A stretch of DNA of 64,000 nt from Sphingorhabdus sp. EL138 (GCF_945862485.1 NZ_CAMAYF010000006.1:41688-105687); one strand, 5' to 3'; positions 17,006 to 26,845 are shown, numbered from the stretch's first letter. Notes: generated from the sequence alone by a model not told the origin. Translations and numbers: made by a program.

Positions 17006-19066
17006 ATGCATATCGCGTTGCGTCTGTGCCTGTTCCTGCTGGCGCTGTTTGTCGCGGCGGGCATGGCGCATGCGCAAGTGCCACCCCAATATGTGCGTGC
17101 GTCGATGGAAACCGAGACACAAAGCCCCGCGCCCGGGGATATTGTGACCGTCGCGATTGTCATGGACCCGAAACCCGGTTGGCATGATTATTGGGTGAAC
17201 CCGGGTGATGCCGGAACCCCGCTTAAGTTGTCATGGATATTGCCCGCGGGTGTCAGCGCTGGGCCCATCCGTGCGCCCGTGCCCGAAACCCTTATCGTCA
17301 GCGGTTTCATGAACCATATTTACAAGGCAAAGCATGCCTTTCTGGTGGATCTTAAAATTCCGCAAAGCGCCATTGTTGGGCAAAATTTGGACATCAAGGT
17401 CAACGCGCGCTGGTCGGCCTGCTCCGATCTGGTCTGCGTGCCCGAAAGCGCAACATTGTCAGCACCCATGACCATTGGTTCCGGAACCATGGCCAAGCCC
17501 GACCGCGCGCGTTTTGATGTGTGGCGCAGCGCATTGCCCGTGCCGCTGGACCGCAAGGCGCTCTACGCCATTGAAGGCAACCGCATTGATATCGCTATCC
17601 CCTATCCACGCAGCGCCGACGCAAGTCGCGTTTGGTTTTTTGCGCAGAGCGAAAATCTGTTCCGCTACGCCGCCCCGCAAACGGCGCGACGAAGCGGCGA
17701 TTGGTTGATCGTCAGTGGCGAAGTGAAAGAGCCCTTTGCTGGCGAGATTGAGGGCCTATTGCGTTTCAACGATGCGCAGGGGCTTGAGGTGCGCGCTACG
17801 CCCGGTACTATCCCAACAGGCGGGGCAGCCATATCCATTCTGGATAAAGGTGCAGCAGCTGAGGGGCAAGAACCCGCACTTGGCTTTGGCTGGGTACTCG
17901 CTTTCTCGGTGCTTGGCGGCTTGCTCCTGAACCTGATGCCTTGCGTATTCCCGATATTGGGATTGAAAGCGTTGAGCCTTGCCAAAATGGGCGGTGATGA
18001 AGGCGAAGCGCGGCGTGATGCCGTTGCCTACACCGTCGGCATCATCCTGAGCTGCCTTGTGCTGGGTGGTATCATGCTGGCCTTGCGCGCCGCGGGCGAA
18101 GAGGTGGGCTGGGCCTTCCAGTTACAAGATCCCGCAATTGTGTTGCTGCTGTTGTTGCTCATGGTTGCGGTTACGGCCAATCTGGCTGGCGTGTTTGACG
18201 TCGGCGGTATCGGTGCAGGCGAAAAACTGACGCGCCAGGGCGGCATGTCCGGGTCATTTTGGACAGGCGTGCTGGCGGCGGTGGTCGCAACACCCTGTAC
18301 AGGGCCATTCATGGCGGCCGCCATGGGCGCGGCTTTGTTGTTGCCCGCAAGCCTGGCACTGCTGATTTTTGCAGGCCTTGGCCTTGGCCTTGCTCTACCC
18401 TTTCTTGCCATTGCGTTCATCCCACTTTTGCGCAAACGCATGCCCCGCCCCGGTCCATGGATGGTCCGCTTCCGTCAGTGGATGGCGGTCCCCATGGCGC
18501 TCACATCCTTAGCGTTGTTGTGGCTGCTATATCAGCTGGCGGGTTTTAGCGGCGTGCTCATTGGTGGTACGGCGGCGTTAATCATATTGTCGCGGCTGTT
18601 TGAGCTTGGCCGGAAACAGAAAAGCGGCGCGCCGCGCAAGATTGTGGTTGGGGCCATATTGGGTATCACCGTCGCTGCTTTACTCATCATGGACAGTGCC
18701 GCCATGGAGGCGCCCGCGCCGCAGCCGATGAAAGAAGGTAGCGTAGCGTTTGATGAAGAGCGTTTGGCCAGTTTGCGCGCGGAGGGTAAGCCCGTATTTC
18801 TCTACTTCACCGCCGACTGGTGTGTGACGTGCAAAGTGAATGAGAAGGCTGCGATCGACCGCACGGAAACCAGCACAGCCTTTGCCAAAGCAGGTATACG
18901 GACGATGGTGGGCGATTACACGCGCAGAGACCCCGATATCACGCGCTTTTTGGCCAAGCATGGCCGTTCAGGCGTGCCCTTATATCTCTATTATCCGCCC
19001 AATGCCGATGCGCGGGTGTTGCCGCAAATCTTGACTGTGGCCGACCTGACAGCGTTGTCGGAATAA
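17006..19066 (+). CDS. dsbD: DsbD-type thiol:disulfide interchange protein
   Basis: 686 residues. After a signal peptide ('LCLFLLALFVAAGMAHAQ') comes a periplasmic alpha domain with the Cys pair in 'SACSDLVCVPESA', then eight hydrophobic segments with 'NLMPCVFPILGLKAL' and 'VATPCTGPFMAAAMG' (the two membrane Cys), and a C-terminal thioredoxin domain with 'ADWCVTCKVNE' near residue 605. Electrons pass from cytoplasmic thioredoxin across the membrane to periplasmic partners, probably including cytochrome c maturation and copper delivery. The start at 17006 is chosen for the compact signal peptide; ATG 16964 is an alternative with a longer n-region. Confidence 0.92.
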   Translation: MHIALRLCLFLLALFVAAGMAHAQVPPQYVRASMETETQSPAPGDIVTVAIVMDPKPGWHDYWVNPGDAGTPLKLSWILPAGVSAGPIRAPVPETLIVSGFMNHIYKAKHAFLVDLKIPQSAIVGQNLDIKVNARWSACSDLVCVPESATLSAPMTIGSGTMAKPDRARFDVWRSALPVPLDRKALYAIEGNRIDIAIPYPRSADASRVWFFAQSENLFRYAAPQTARRSGDWLIVSGEVKEPFAGEIEGLLRFNDAQGLEVRATPGTIPTGGAAISILDKGAAAEGQEPALGFGWVLAFSVLGGLLLNLMPCVFPILGLKALSLAKMGGDEGEARRDAVAYTVGIILSCLVLGGIMLALRAAGEEVGWAFQLQDPAIVLLLLLLMVAVTANLAGVFDVGGIGAGEKLTRQGGMSGSFWTGVLAAVVATPCTGPFMAAAMGAALLLPASLALLIFAGLGLGLALPFLAIAFIPLLRKRMPRPGPWMVRFRQWMAVPMALTSLALLWLLYQLAGFSGVLIGGTAALIILSRLFELGRKQKSGAPRKIVVGAILGITVAALLIMDSAAMEAPAPQPMKEGSVAFDEERLASLRAEGKPVFLYFTADWCVTCKVNEKAAIDRTETSTAFAKAGIRTMVGDYTRRDPDITRFLAKHGRSGVPLYLYYPPNADARVLPQILTVADLTALSE

Positions 19067-19192
19067 AAACCCGGCCAAATTTGCCCCGCGCCGATGGGCT
19101 TTCGCGTCACACAGTGCAACAAAAGCAGGGGTTGTGCTGCTAAAGCCTTTATCTGCCGACAAATTGTCTGTATTGGCGTTGCCGAACATCAC

Positions 19193-19209
19193 AAGGAGTA
19201 TCGACTATC
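19193..19209 (+). promoter_or_regulatory. Ribosome-binding site and ATC start codon of infC
   Basis: AAGGAG (19193-19198) is followed after 8 nt by ATC (19207-19209). The nearest ATG (19234) is 35 nt past the site, too far to use it. This identifies ATC as the initiation codon, in line with the rare AUU/AUC/AUA starts known for infC. Confidence 0.8.
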
Positions 19210-19752
19210 GCCACCCCGCCTACCCGGCGCGCTATGACCCCACCTGTAAAAAGTGGACCGCGCTACAATAATCTAATAACCGTTGAAAAAGTGCGGGTCA
19301 TTGATGATGACGGCGAGAATCTGGGTGTCATGTACACCCGCGAGGCGATAGCACAGGCTGCGGAAGTTGGGCTCGATCTGGTGGAAGTTTCCCCGAACGC
19401 TGATCCCCCCGTGTGCAAATTTCTGGATATCGGCAAGTTCAAATATGAGGCCCAGAAAAAGGCCAATTTAGCACGCAAGAGCCAGAAAACCCAGGAAATC
19501 AAAGAAATCAAGATGCGTCCGAACATCGATGACCATGACTATATGGTCAAGATGAAGAAGGTAGCCGAATTCATCGAAGAAGGTGACAAGGTCAAGATCA
19601 CACTGCGTTTCCGTGGCCGCGAATTGGCGCACCAACAATTAGGTATGATACTGCTTCAACGTGTTCAGGCGGATACGACCGAGACCGCAAAAATCGAAGC
19701 GCATCCCCGCATGGAAGGTCGCCAGATGCTGATGGTGCTGTCGCCCAAATAA
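19207..19752 (+). CDS. infC: Translation initiation factor IF-3
   Basis: 181 residues from ATC 19207 (172 from ATG 19234). The N-domain begins '[20 protein letters not shown]' and contains '[19 protein letters not shown]'. A Lys-rich linker ('[16 protein letters not shown]') leads to the C-domain '[13 protein letters not shown]' and '[15 protein letters not shown]'. IF-3 binds the 30S subunit and rejects wrong start codons. The codons from ATC 19207 encode IATPPTRRA, which fits the N-terminal extension of sphingomonad IF-3. IF-3 represses its own mRNA in E. coli through an AUU start, and the ATC here predicts the same control. rpmI and rplT are not adjacent; they lie at 62551. Confidence 0.97.
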   Translation: MATPPTRRAMTPPVKSGPRYNNLITVEKVRVIDDDGENLGVMYTREAIAQAAEVGLDLVEVSPNADPPVCKFLDIGKFKYEAQKKANLARKSQKTQEIKEIKMRPNIDDHDYMVKMKKVAEFIEEGDKVKITLRFRGRELAHQQLGMILLQRVQADTTETAKIEAHPRMEGRQMLMVLSPK

Positions 19753-19759
19753 GGCGCAG

Positions 19760-20515
19760 TCACCAGATGGCTTGCCGAATCAGTTCGGCACCGATGATGA
19801 CCATCAAGAGATTGATAATGACGTTGAATCGCGCGGGCGAAACGCGTTTGACCAGTCGCACGCCCGCTAATGTGCTCAATATAGCAAGCGGTAGGAATAT
19901 CGCCGTCAACGTCATATTCTGCACGTTGAACTGCCCCAAAGCGGCATAAGCGGGCACTTTGAGCCAATTGATGATGGCAAAGAATATCGACGATGTGCCG
20001 ATGAACACCAGATGCGGGAAATTGCGCGACAGGGCCCAAATCTGAAAGGGTGGCCCGCCGGCATGGGCAATCTGGCTCGTGAAACCAGCCACGCCCCCCA
20101 TGATGGTGCCTATCCATTCAGGCGCAGGGCCTGCCAGCTTCACTGGTCGGCCTAATAGAGGCAGAAGGCGGTAGGTACCGAAAGCCAGCGCAATGACGCC
20201 TACAAACCCGCGCACGGCGTCTGCAGGAATGACCGAGGCCAGATACCAGCCCATGAAAATGCCGACCACTGCGCCGGGTAAGGTGAGCAGCAAGGTGCGC
20301 GCGTCATAACTGTCCCGGAATGCCCAGACACTGACGGCATCTTGAACCATCAGGATCGGCAACAACATCCCCGCAGCGGCCACGGGATCCATAACCAACG
20401 CCAGCAAAGGGATGGCGGCCGCCCCCAGCCCTGCAAAGCCGCCCTTGGCAAGACCCACCAGGATGACGGCAGCGCCAGCGACAATGTAAAACAGGAGATC
20501 CGTCGGCAGGTTCAA
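19760..20515 (-). CDS. TauE/SafE family sulfite exporter-like membrane protein
   Basis: 251 residues with about eight hydrophobic segments. The first is 'LLFYIVAGAAVILVGLAKGGFAG', which holds the family motif GLAKGGFAGLG, repeated in the second half as 'GGVAGFTSQIAHAGGPPF'. TauE/SafE proteins move sulfur-containing or other anions across the inner membrane; the substrate is not known. The true start is a TTG at 20515 within a TTGA overlap with the SURF1 stop. The reading frame extends further upstream but that part overlaps SURF1 and has no homology. It converges with infC, 7 nt apart. Confidence 0.85.
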   Translation of the reverse strand: MNLPTDLLFYIVAGAAVILVGLAKGGFAGLGAAAIPLLALVMDPVAAAGMLLPILMVQDAVSVWAFRDSYDARTLLLTLPGAVVGIFMGWYLASVIPADAVRGFVGVIALAFGTYRLLPLLGRPVKLAGPAPEWIGTIMGGVAGFTSQIAHAGGPPFQIWALSRNFPHLVFIGTSSIFFAIINWLKVPAYAALGQFNVQNMTLTAIFLPLAILSTLAGVRLVKRVSPARFNVIINLLMVIIGAELIRQAIW

Positions 20516-21093
20516 GACGCTTTGGTGCGCTTTCGAAGCGCGAGAATGTAGATGATGGTCGCAGCGGCGGCAAAAATGAACCACTGGATGGCGTAAAGCA
20601 GATGGTTGTTGGGGATCTGACTTGGCGACGGCTCCGCCAATATCTCCACGCCGTCGGCCGCATCTGTTGAAACAAGCTTTATGAGCTGCGCGCTGTCTGG
20701 TGCGATGATACCCTGAACTGCACCACCGCCCCATTTTGGTGATTGTGGCCGTTCGGACCAGCCAAAAGCCACTTTGGCATCGGGGCCATCGGCTTCGCCG
20801 ATCTGGCAAAACGCAACATGGGCAAAGCCTGCTTTGCCGGCAGCATTGGAACCCGAGACTGTTTCAATCTTCACCACGCGCCCGCATAACAGGCTAGAAC
20901 GGCGAAACAGCGGCAGTGCCGCAGGATCGGGAACTTTTGGCCAAACCACGGCTGGCAAGCCCACCGCCGATTCATAACGCGACAGCAAGGCGTCTTTCTG
21001 TTCCTTGCGTTGTAACTGCCAGATACCAAGGCCGATCATCGTGGCCACGGCAAGGGCAACCAATAAGGTCGGAATAACGGGAAGGCGGTTCAT
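20512..21093 (-). CDS. SURF1 family cytochrome oxidase assembly protein
   Basis: 193 residues with the SURF1 layout: an N-terminal membrane helix ('PTLLVALAVATMIGLGIWQLQRKEQKD', holding the conserved G-x-WQL-R-K), a periplasmic domain, and a C-terminal helix ('YAIQWFIFAAAATIIYILAL'). SURF1 helps insert heme a into subunit I. It is shorter than the typical ~230-240 residues. It overlaps the DUF983 gene by 4 nt (ATGA) and the TauE gene by TTGA, so all are in one transcript with the oxidase genes. Confidence 0.88.
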   Translation of the reverse strand: MNRLPVIPTLLVALAVATMIGLGIWQLQRKEQKDALLSRYESAVGLPAVVWPKVPDPAALPLFRRSSLLCGRVVKIETVSGSNAAGKAGFAHVAFCQIGEADGPDAKVAFGWSERPQSPKWGGGAVQGIIAPDSAQLIKLVSTDAADGVEILAEPSPSQIPNNHLLYAIQWFIFAAAATIIYILALRKRTKAS

Positions 21094-21476
21094 AGAAGAT
21101 CACTCTTTCCAGCTTCTCGCGCGCGGTTGTGATGCTCCGCAGCCAAAAGCGCGGCTTTTGCCATACGCAAGGTTATAATGGTAAGCGCCGCGGTAAACGG
21201 CACCCAAATGATGACATGCACCCAAAAGGGCGGTCGAAAGGCGGAATCGACGAACAACGCGAGTATGATTATCAGTGCGCCAATGACTAAGGTGAGCAAA
21301 GCAGCCGGACCATCGCCGACATTATAGCTGCTGAAATCAAGGTCGCAGTTCGCGCATGTGTCGGCAAATTGACCAAGCCCGGCAAACAGCGTTTTATGCC
21401 CACATTGGGGGCAGAGACCAAAAAGGGCAGCCTTAGCAATGCTGGGCTGCCCTTCTATGGATTGTGCTGGTTTCAT
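21090..21476 (-). CDS. DUF983 family membrane protein with a zinc-ribbon-like N-terminus
   Basis: 128 residues. An N-terminal CPQCGHKTLF and a second pair CANCDLDF (CxxC...CxxC) precede two hydrophobic segments ('LLTLVIGALIIILALFV' and 'VHVIIWVPFTAALTIITL'). DUF983 proteins are found in alphaproteobacterial oxidase clusters between ctaE and surf1, as here, but their role is unproven; the Cys pairs suggest a metal site. The ATG at 21476 directly abuts the ctaE stop at 21477. Confidence 0.82.
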   Translation of the reverse strand: MKPAQSIEGQPSIAKAALFGLCPQCGHKTLFAGLGQFADTCANCDLDFSSYNVGDGPAALLTLVIGALIIILALFVDSAFRPPFWVHVIIWVPFTAALTIITLRMAKAALLAAEHHNRAREAGKSDLL

Positions 21477-22370
21477 TTACGCGTGCACTGGTGCGCCCCA
21501 GCCACCCCAGATGTAAATCGCGATGAAGAGGAAGAGCCAGACGACATCGACGAAATGCCAATACCAAGCAGCAGCCTCAAAACCGAAATGCTGCTTCGGT
21601 GTAAAATGGCCTTTGTAGGTGCGTGCAAGGCACACAATCAAAAAGATCGTTCCCACAATGACGTGGAAGCCATGGAAGCCAGTCGCCATGTAAAAGGCAG
21701 TCCCATAATTCAATCCGCCAAAGGGAAAAGGTGCGACGGCATATTCATAAGCCTGAATCGCGCTGAACAGCAGGCCGAGCAAGATAGTCAGCCACAGACC
21801 CTTTTTCAGACCTTCACGGTCGCCATGGATCAGCGCATGGTGCGCCCAAGTCACGGTGGTGCCCGAACACAATAGGATCAATGTGTTGAGTAAAGGAAGC
21901 TTCATCGAATCAAGGACTTCGAGGCCCTTTGGCGGCCATTGCATCAACGCCGCAGCACCCTCTTGGCCGATCAAATTGGTGACCGTAAACGCATGGGTTT
22001 CGGGGTCTATGACGATTTCCAACGGTACCGGAAACAACGAATAATCAAACCATGCCCAGAACCAGCCAACGAAGAACATGACTTCAGATGCAATGAACAT
22101 GATCATGCCGTAGCGCAGGTGCAATTGCACCACAGGCGTATGGTCGCCCGATTGCGCCTCATTTACGACATCCGCCCACCAGGCATAGAATGTATAGATG
22201 ACGGCGATCAAGCCAGCGCCAAAAACCAGGCTGCCATATGCAAACTGTTCGGGATGCATCCACATCACCAACCCAAAAAACATCGTCAGGGCCGAAAACG
22301 AACCGAATAGCGGCGTAATGCTCGGTGGCAAAATATGATAATCGTGATTTTTGGCACCCGCCATGGTCAA
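21477..22370 (-). CDS. ctaE: Cytochrome c oxidase subunit III
   Basis: 297 residues with seven hydrophobic segments and the subunit III landmarks 'HDYHILPPSITPLFGS' at the N-terminus, 'MIMFIASEVMFFVGWFWAWF' (the Glu-containing helix III), 'HHALIHGDREGLKKGL', and 'FYMATGFHGFHVIVGTIFL' with 'FGFEAAAWYWHFVDVVWLFLF' at the end. It belongs to the aa3-type heme-copper oxidase, stabilising subunit I in the inner membrane. It is the last structural gene of the cluster. Confidence 0.97.
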   Translation of the reverse strand: MTMAGAKNHDYHILPPSITPLFGSFSALTMFFGLVMWMHPEQFAYGSLVFGAGLIAVIYTFYAWWADVVNEAQSGDHTPVVQLHLRYGMIMFIASEVMFFVGWFWAWFDYSLFPVPLEIVIDPETHAFTVTNLIGQEGAAALMQWPPKGLEVLDSMKLPLLNTLILLCSGTTVTWAHHALIHGDREGLKKGLWLTILLGLLFSAIQAYEYAVAPFPFGGLNYGTAFYMATGFHGFHVIVGTIFLIVCLARTYKGHFTPKQHFGFEAAAWYWHFVDVVWLFLFIAIYIWGGWGAPVHA

Positions 22371-22401
22371 TTCCCTGTAGTCTTATCGATTAACAAATGT
22401 C

Positions 22402-22968
22402 TTAGCTACCGTTCGCCGTCTGGTCCACTATGTTTGGCTTCTCGACAGGATAGAAAGTGTAACTAAGTGTGATTTCTTCAATGTCCTTGGTTTCCGGGTC
22501 GGTCATAATCTTCGGATCGACATAGAATAGGACCGGCATGCGGACCTGTTCACCGGGTTTCAGTGTCTGTTCGGTAAAACAGAAGCACTGAATCTTGTTA
22601 AAATACTGGCCGGCAAGCGCTGGCGTCACGTTGAACGTGGCCGTGCCAGTGACTGGCTCATTGGAGAGATTCTTCGCAATATAGATCGACATATCCTTTG
22701 CGCCGATGCTGACAGTCTCGGTCGGACGCTCAGGTTTGAACTCCCAAGGCAGGCCGCCGCGCTGATTAGCGTCAAAGCGCACCACAATCGTTTTGTTGGA
22801 AACCGGAACAGTAGCGGCCTGTGCGGCGTCCACGCGCATCGTGGTGCCGCCAAAGCCAGTCACCTGACAGAATAAACGATATAAAGGCACCGCCGCGAAA
22901 CCGACGCCCACCATAGAAACAGCAAGCCCAGCAGCAAGGAAACCCGTCTTTACATTAGATACAGCCAT
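22402..22968 (-). CDS. ctaG: Cytochrome c oxidase assembly protein CtaG (Cox11)
   Basis: 188 residues. A single N-terminal membrane helix ('TGFLAAGLAVSMVGVGFAAVPLY') is followed by 'RLFCQVTGFGGTT' and a periplasmic immunoglobulin-like domain with the copper-binding pair in 'KIQCFCFTEQTLKPGE'. Cox11 delivers copper to the CuB site of subunit I. The ATG at 22968 shares its A with the TGA of the small upstream gene (TGATG), indicating coupling; a longer frame upstream overlaps that gene and lacks homology. Confidence 0.95.
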   Translation of the reverse strand: MAVSNVKTGFLAAGLAVSMVGVGFAAVPLYRLFCQVTGFGGTTMRVDAAQAATVPVSNKTIVVRFDANQRGGLPWEFKPERPTETVSIGAKDMSIYIAKNLSNEPVTGTATFNVTPALAGQYFNKIQCFCFTEQTLKPGEQVRMPVLFYVDPKIMTDPETKDIEEITLSYTFYPVEKPNIVDQTANGS

Positions 22969-23123
22969 CAGCCCCAGACTCCCACTTTCACCACAGTGAT
23001 TAAGAAGAACAAGATACACAATCCGACCAAAGCAATGCCCATCACACGCGAGCGTCCCGCTTGGCGTTTGCGGATAATGGCCGTTTCTTCGGCGGTATAA
23101 GCAGACGGCTCATTCTGGGTCAT
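22968..23123 (-). CDS. Small single-span membrane protein between ctaB and ctaG
   Basis: A 51-residue frame on the minus strand: a polar N-terminus '[20 protein letters not shown]' followed by one hydrophobic helix '[21 protein letters not shown]' and a short end. The ATG overlaps the ctaB stop (ATGA) and the TGA overlaps the ctaG start (TGATG), so it fits exactly into the coding gap of the operon. Small proteins of this type (sometimes called CoxF) occupy the same place in alphaproteobacterial oxidase clusters, with no established role. Confidence 0.85.
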   Translation of the reverse strand: MTQNEPSAYTAEETAIIRKRQAGRSRVMGIALVGLCILFFLITVVKVGVWG

Positions 23124-24025
23124 GATAGTACCATCCGGTCAAAGGCGAAAATTGCAAAAAGGAGAAACAGGTACAGGATCGAGAAAGCAAAAAGCTGCTT
23201 CTCCGGCTTCATCGCAGCCGCGTCAGTGGCCTCGTTTTTCCAGACCCGGAAAGCCAATACCAAAAACAGAAGGTTCAGGACAATGGCGGCCGCGCCATAG
23301 ACCCAGCCTGTTTCGGCCAAAGCGAACGGCAGTATCGCCGTCGCTGCCATGGGAAAGCTATAGCCAAAAATCTGGTTACGCGTAACCCGCTGCCCCTTCA
23401 CATTAGGGAGCATGGGAATTCCAGCAGCGCCATAATCCGTTTTCATAAACAAGGCGAGCGCCCAGAAATGTGGCGGGGTCCATAAGAAAATGATCGCGAA
23501 AAGGAGGATTGGCAAAAGCGTAACGTCGCCCGTCACCGCCGCCCATCCAATGACGGGAGGAAATGCGCCCGCAGCGCCTCCAATCACGATATTTTGCGGC
23601 GTATGGGGCTTCAACCACAGCGTGTAGACAATCGCGTAGAAGAAGATCGAGAAAGCCAGCAGGCCAGCGCATAACCAATTGACCGCAACGCCCATGATGC
23701 CCACCGAGAAAGCGGCAAGGCCAATGCCAAAGTTCAGCGCAGACGCGCGTTCCATGCGGCCTGCAGGCAACGGACGGGCGGCCGTGCGCGCCATTTTGGC
23801 GTCAATGTCCGCTTCGAAATATTGGTTCAGTGCACCACAGGCACCTGCACCCAAGGCAAGGCACAGTATCGCGGTAAAGCCAATCACCGGATGAATGCTA
23901 CCGGGTGCCGCCAATAATCCGCAGAGCGCCGTGAACACGACAAGCGACATGACCCGGGGCTTAGTCAAAGCCCAGAAATCGCGCCACTCGGCTGGCAATA
24001 TAATGTCACGCGTCGCGGTTGTCAT
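23120..24025 (-). CDS. ctaB: Protoheme IX farnesyltransferase (heme o synthase)
   Basis: 301 residues with about nine hydrophobic segments. The prenyltransferase motif is '[21 protein letters not shown]' near residues 75-95 (N-x3-D-x3-D type), and the second conserved loop is '[15 protein letters not shown]'. It adds a farnesyl group to heme b, giving the heme o precursor of heme a. ATG 24025 is used, with GGGAAC upstream; a TTG four codons earlier is possible. ctaA (heme a synthase) is not in this window. Confidence 0.95.
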   Translation of the reverse strand: MTTATRDIILPAEWRDFWALTKPRVMSLVVFTALCGLLAAPGSIHPVIGFTAILCLALGAGACGALNQYFEADIDAKMARTAARPLPAGRMERASALNFGIGLAAFSVGIMGVAVNWLCAGLLAFSIFFYAIVYTLWLKPHTPQNIVIGGAAGAFPPVIGWAAVTGDVTLLPILLFAIIFLWTPPHFWALALFMKTDYGAAGIPMLPNVKGQRVTRNQIFGYSFPMAATAILPFALAETGWVYGAAAIVLNLLFLVLAFRVWKNEATDAAAMKPEKQLFAFSILYLFLLFAIFAFDRMVLS

Positions 24026-24074
24026 GCCTGTTCCCAAACGTTCGAGACGTTCAAAGCGGGCGAACCGCCGCCGG

Positions 24075-25742
24075 TTACTTTATAACCGGCAGCGTTTCGA
24101 ACTGGTGATATGGTGGCGGGCTTGTCAGCGTCCACTCAAGTGTGGTCGCACCTTCACCCCAATAATTGTCTTCTGCACGGCGGCCAGCGACCAACGACCA
24201 GATGACATTGACGAAGAAAATCAGCACCCCAACGCCCATGATCGCATATCCGAACGAAGCCACGCCGTTCCAATACGCAAAGGCCTCAGGATAATCAGGG
24301 TAACGACGCGGCATGCCCGAGTTTCCAAGGAAGTGCATCGGGAAGAACAGGACGTTCACGCCGATGAAGAATATCCAGAAGTGCAAATGACCCAGGAATT
24401 CGTTCAAGTGGCGACCCGACATTTTGCCGAACCAATAATAGAAGCCAGCGAAGAGCGAGAAGACCGCACCCAGCGACAACACATAATGGAAGTGGGCGAC
24501 AACATAATAAGTGTCATGCAAGTTATCATCGAGACCGCCATTGGCCAGCACAACGCCCGTCACGCCACCGACGGTGAACATGAAGATGAAGCCCATGGCC
24601 CATACCATCGGCGTCTTGAAGCTAACCGAACCGCCCCACATGGTTGCAATCCAGCTGAAGATCTTAATACCGGTGGGCACCGCAATCACCATCGTTGCCG
24701 CGGTGAAGTACATTTTCATGTCGACGCTCATGCCCGTGGTGAACATGTGGTGCGCCCAGACAACAAAGCCAACGACGCCAATCGCGACCATGGCATAAGC
24801 CATGCCGAGATAGCCAAAGACCGGCTTGCGGCTGAAGGTGGCGACGATTTGGCTGATGATGCCAAAACCGGGCAAAATCATAATATACACTTCGGGATGG
24901 CCGAAGAACCAGAACAGATGCTGATACAATACAGGGTCGCCGCCGGCCGCCGCATCGAAGAATGCGCCGCCAAAGTTACGGTCAACCAAAAGCATGGTGA
25001 TCGCCGCCGCCAATACGGGCAAGGCGAGCAACAACAAAAATGCAGTGACCAACACCGACCACACGAACAATGGCATTTTGTGCAGGGTCATGCCTGGCGC
25101 GCGCATGTTGAAAATGGTGGTGATGAAGTTGATGGCGCCCAAGATCGACGCTGCACCCGCCAAGTGAAGCGAGAAAATGGCCATGTCGACAGCGGGCCCA
25201 ACCGAGCCTGAAGTGGACAGCGGGGCATAGACCGTCCAGCCAGTGCCTGCGCCAAGTCCGGTACCGCCGGGTACAAAGCTTGAGCCAAGCAACATGATGA
25301 AGGCCACAACGGTCAGCCAGAAGCTGATGTTGTTCATGCGTGGGAACGCCATGTCTGGCGCACCGATCATCAAAGGCACAAACCAGTTACCAAAGCCGCC
25401 AATAATGGCGGGCATCACCATGAAGAATACCATGATCAAGCCATGGGCGGTGATCAGCACGTTCCACATATGATAGGCTTCATCGAGCGACGCTTCCTTG
25501 CCAGCCATGATCGATGCCCAGCCTTGCAGATATTGGATGCCAGGAGCAGCAAGCTCCATACGCATCAAGCCCGAAATCGCACCACCGATGATCCCAGCGA
25601 AAATTGCAAAGATCAGATACAGTGTTCCGATATCTTTATGATTGGTCGACATGAACCAACGGGCGAAAAAGCCCGGCTTGTGGTCCGCGTCATGATGGTC
25701 ATGCGCGTGGAGGTCGGTACCTGTGGCAGCAATGGTTGTCAT
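24075..25742 (-). CDS. ctaD: Cytochrome c oxidase subunit I
   Basis: 555 residues with 12 hydrophobic helices. Heme and copper ligands are readable: '[17 protein letters not shown]' (low-spin heme His), '[15 protein letters not shown]' (CuB His with the cross-linked Tyr), '[11 protein letters not shown]' (two CuB His), and '[13 protein letters not shown]' (heme a3 and heme a His). The N-terminal extension is His-rich ([10 protein letters not shown]). It carries the oxygen-reducing site and the proton channels of the aa3 oxidase. It follows ctaC by 14 nt. Confidence 0.98.
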   Translation of the reverse strand: MTTIAATGTDLHAHDHHDADHKPGFFARWFMSTNHKDIGTLYLIFAIFAGIIGGAISGLMRMELAAPGIQYLQGWASIMAGKEASLDEAYHMWNVLITAHGLIMVFFMVMPAIIGGFGNWFVPLMIGAPDMAFPRMNNISFWLTVVAFIMLLGSSFVPGGTGLGAGTGWTVYAPLSTSGSVGPAVDMAIFSLHLAGAASILGAINFITTIFNMRAPGMTLHKMPLFVWSVLVTAFLLLLALPVLAAAITMLLVDRNFGGAFFDAAAGGDPVLYQHLFWFFGHPEVYIMILPGFGIISQIVATFSRKPVFGYLGMAYAMVAIGVVGFVVWAHHMFTTGMSVDMKMYFTAATMVIAVPTGIKIFSWIATMWGGSVSFKTPMVWAMGFIFMFTVGGVTGVVLANGGLDDNLHDTYYVVAHFHYVLSLGAVFSLFAGFYYWFGKMSGRHLNEFLGHLHFWIFFIGVNVLFFPMHFLGNSGMPRRYPDYPEAFAYWNGVASFGYAIMGVGVLIFFVNVIWSLVAGRRAEDNYWGEGATTLEWTLTSPPPYHQFETLPVIK

Positions 25743-25756
25743 CCGTCTAGGCCTTC

Positions 25757-26845
25757 TTAATTGGTCGGAGCTGCTGCGGGTGCAGCAACGATTTCAGTGG
25801 GGGTCGCGGCTGCAGCAGGCGCCGCAGGTGCAGGTTTTTCTTCGCCGGGCATTGATCCGCCTTGTGCCTTCACCCAAGCTGCAAATTGCGCGGGCGGAAG
25901 TGCTTCCACCACAAGCGGCATGAATGCGTGACGTGCGCCGCATAGTTCGGAACATTGGCCGAAATAGACGCCAGGCTTCGTAATTGTGATCGATTTTTCG
26001 TTCAACCGGCCGGGAACGGCGTCAAGTTTGAACCACAATGACGGCACGGCAAATGCGTGAATAACGTCGGCTGCAGTTGTTTGAATACGCAAGGGTACAC
26101 CAGCAGGAACAACCATACGATTGTCTACTGCCAACAGCTTTGGCCCGTCATTTTCAGTGCGGAAACGCTCGCCCTTGGCGACATCGCTCTCTTCTTTCAA
26201 CATGTTCGATATAACTTCGAACCCGCCATGGTCGGGATATGTATAGCCCCAATACCATTGATAGCCAGTTGCCTTAATCGTGACGGCCTCTGCCGGTGCT
26301 GGCTTAAATTGCTTGGCCAACAGATCGAGCGACGGGTAAGCGATGCCCAAGAGAATGAGCACAGGGACTAATGTCCATACGACTTCGATAAAAGTATTGT
26401 GCGTCGTCTTTGATGGCACTGGGTTGGCGCGGCGGTTGAAACGCACGATCACCCAAAGCAGAAGGCCAAGAACAAACAACGAGATGATGGTGATGATCGG
26501 CAACAGGATCGCGTTGTTGATCCATTTGGCGTATTGGCCGTTTTCGGTGAATTGTTCCTGAAAATCCACTTCCTTCGGCTTTGGCATGCCAACGCTATCT
26601 TCATAATTGGGGCGCATCGGCGTATAGCCCGGCAATGACCCGTCCATGGATTTCGGCGCAGCTTCGGTTGGCGCGGCCGTGTCGGTGGCGGGTGCAGCCG
26701 TGGTTGCCGCAGCAGGCGTTGCAACAACTGGTGCAGCCACTTCCTTCGTCAATGGCGCTGGCGCAGGATTCTCTGGCTGCGCCATCGCCAATGACGGCAT
26801 GGTCATTGCAGCGAAGACAACCAGTAATTTCTTCAACATATTCAT
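25757..26845 (-). CDS. ctaC: Cytochrome c oxidase subunit II
   Basis: 362 residues. A signal peptide ('[18 protein letters not shown]') is followed by an Ala/Pro/Thr-rich segment (about 22-65), two membrane helices (about 115-190) and the CuA domain, with '[18 protein letters not shown]' and the ligand loop '[17 protein letters not shown]'. A second Ala/Pro-rich tail follows the CuA domain. It takes electrons from cytochrome c. Typical subunit II lacks such extensive low-complexity tracts at both ends. It is the first gene of the oxidase operon, divergent from pyrE. Confidence 0.97.
   Translation of the reverse strand: MNMLKKLLVVFAAMTMPSLAMAQPENPAPAPLTKEVAAPVVATPAAATTAAPATDTAAPTEAAPKSMDGSLPGYTPMRPNYEDSVGMPKPKEVDFQEQFTENGQYAKWINNAILLPIITIISLFVLGLLLWVIVRFNRRANPVPSKTTHNTFIEVVWTLVPVLILLGIAYPSLDLLAKQFKPAPAEAVTIKATGYQWYWGYTYPDHGGFEVISNMLKEESDVAKGERFRTENDGPKLLAVDNRMVVPAGVPLRIQTTAADVIHAFAVPSLWFKLDAVPGRLNEKSITITKPGVYFGQCSELCGARHAFMPLVVEALPPAQFAAWVKAQGGSMPGEEKPAPAAPAAAATPTEIVAAPAAAPTN

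Noticed and set aside
19760..20809. A 349-residue reading of the TauE/SafE gene
   Set aside because: The first ~98 codons overlap SURF1 in another frame and have no membrane or family features. The TTG at 20515 is the likely start.
23895..25211. A 438-residue frame on plus opposite ctaD and ctaB, rich in His, Arg and Glu
   Set aside because: It is the antisense of strongly conserved oxidase genes; its unusual composition reflects the reverse of membrane-protein codons.
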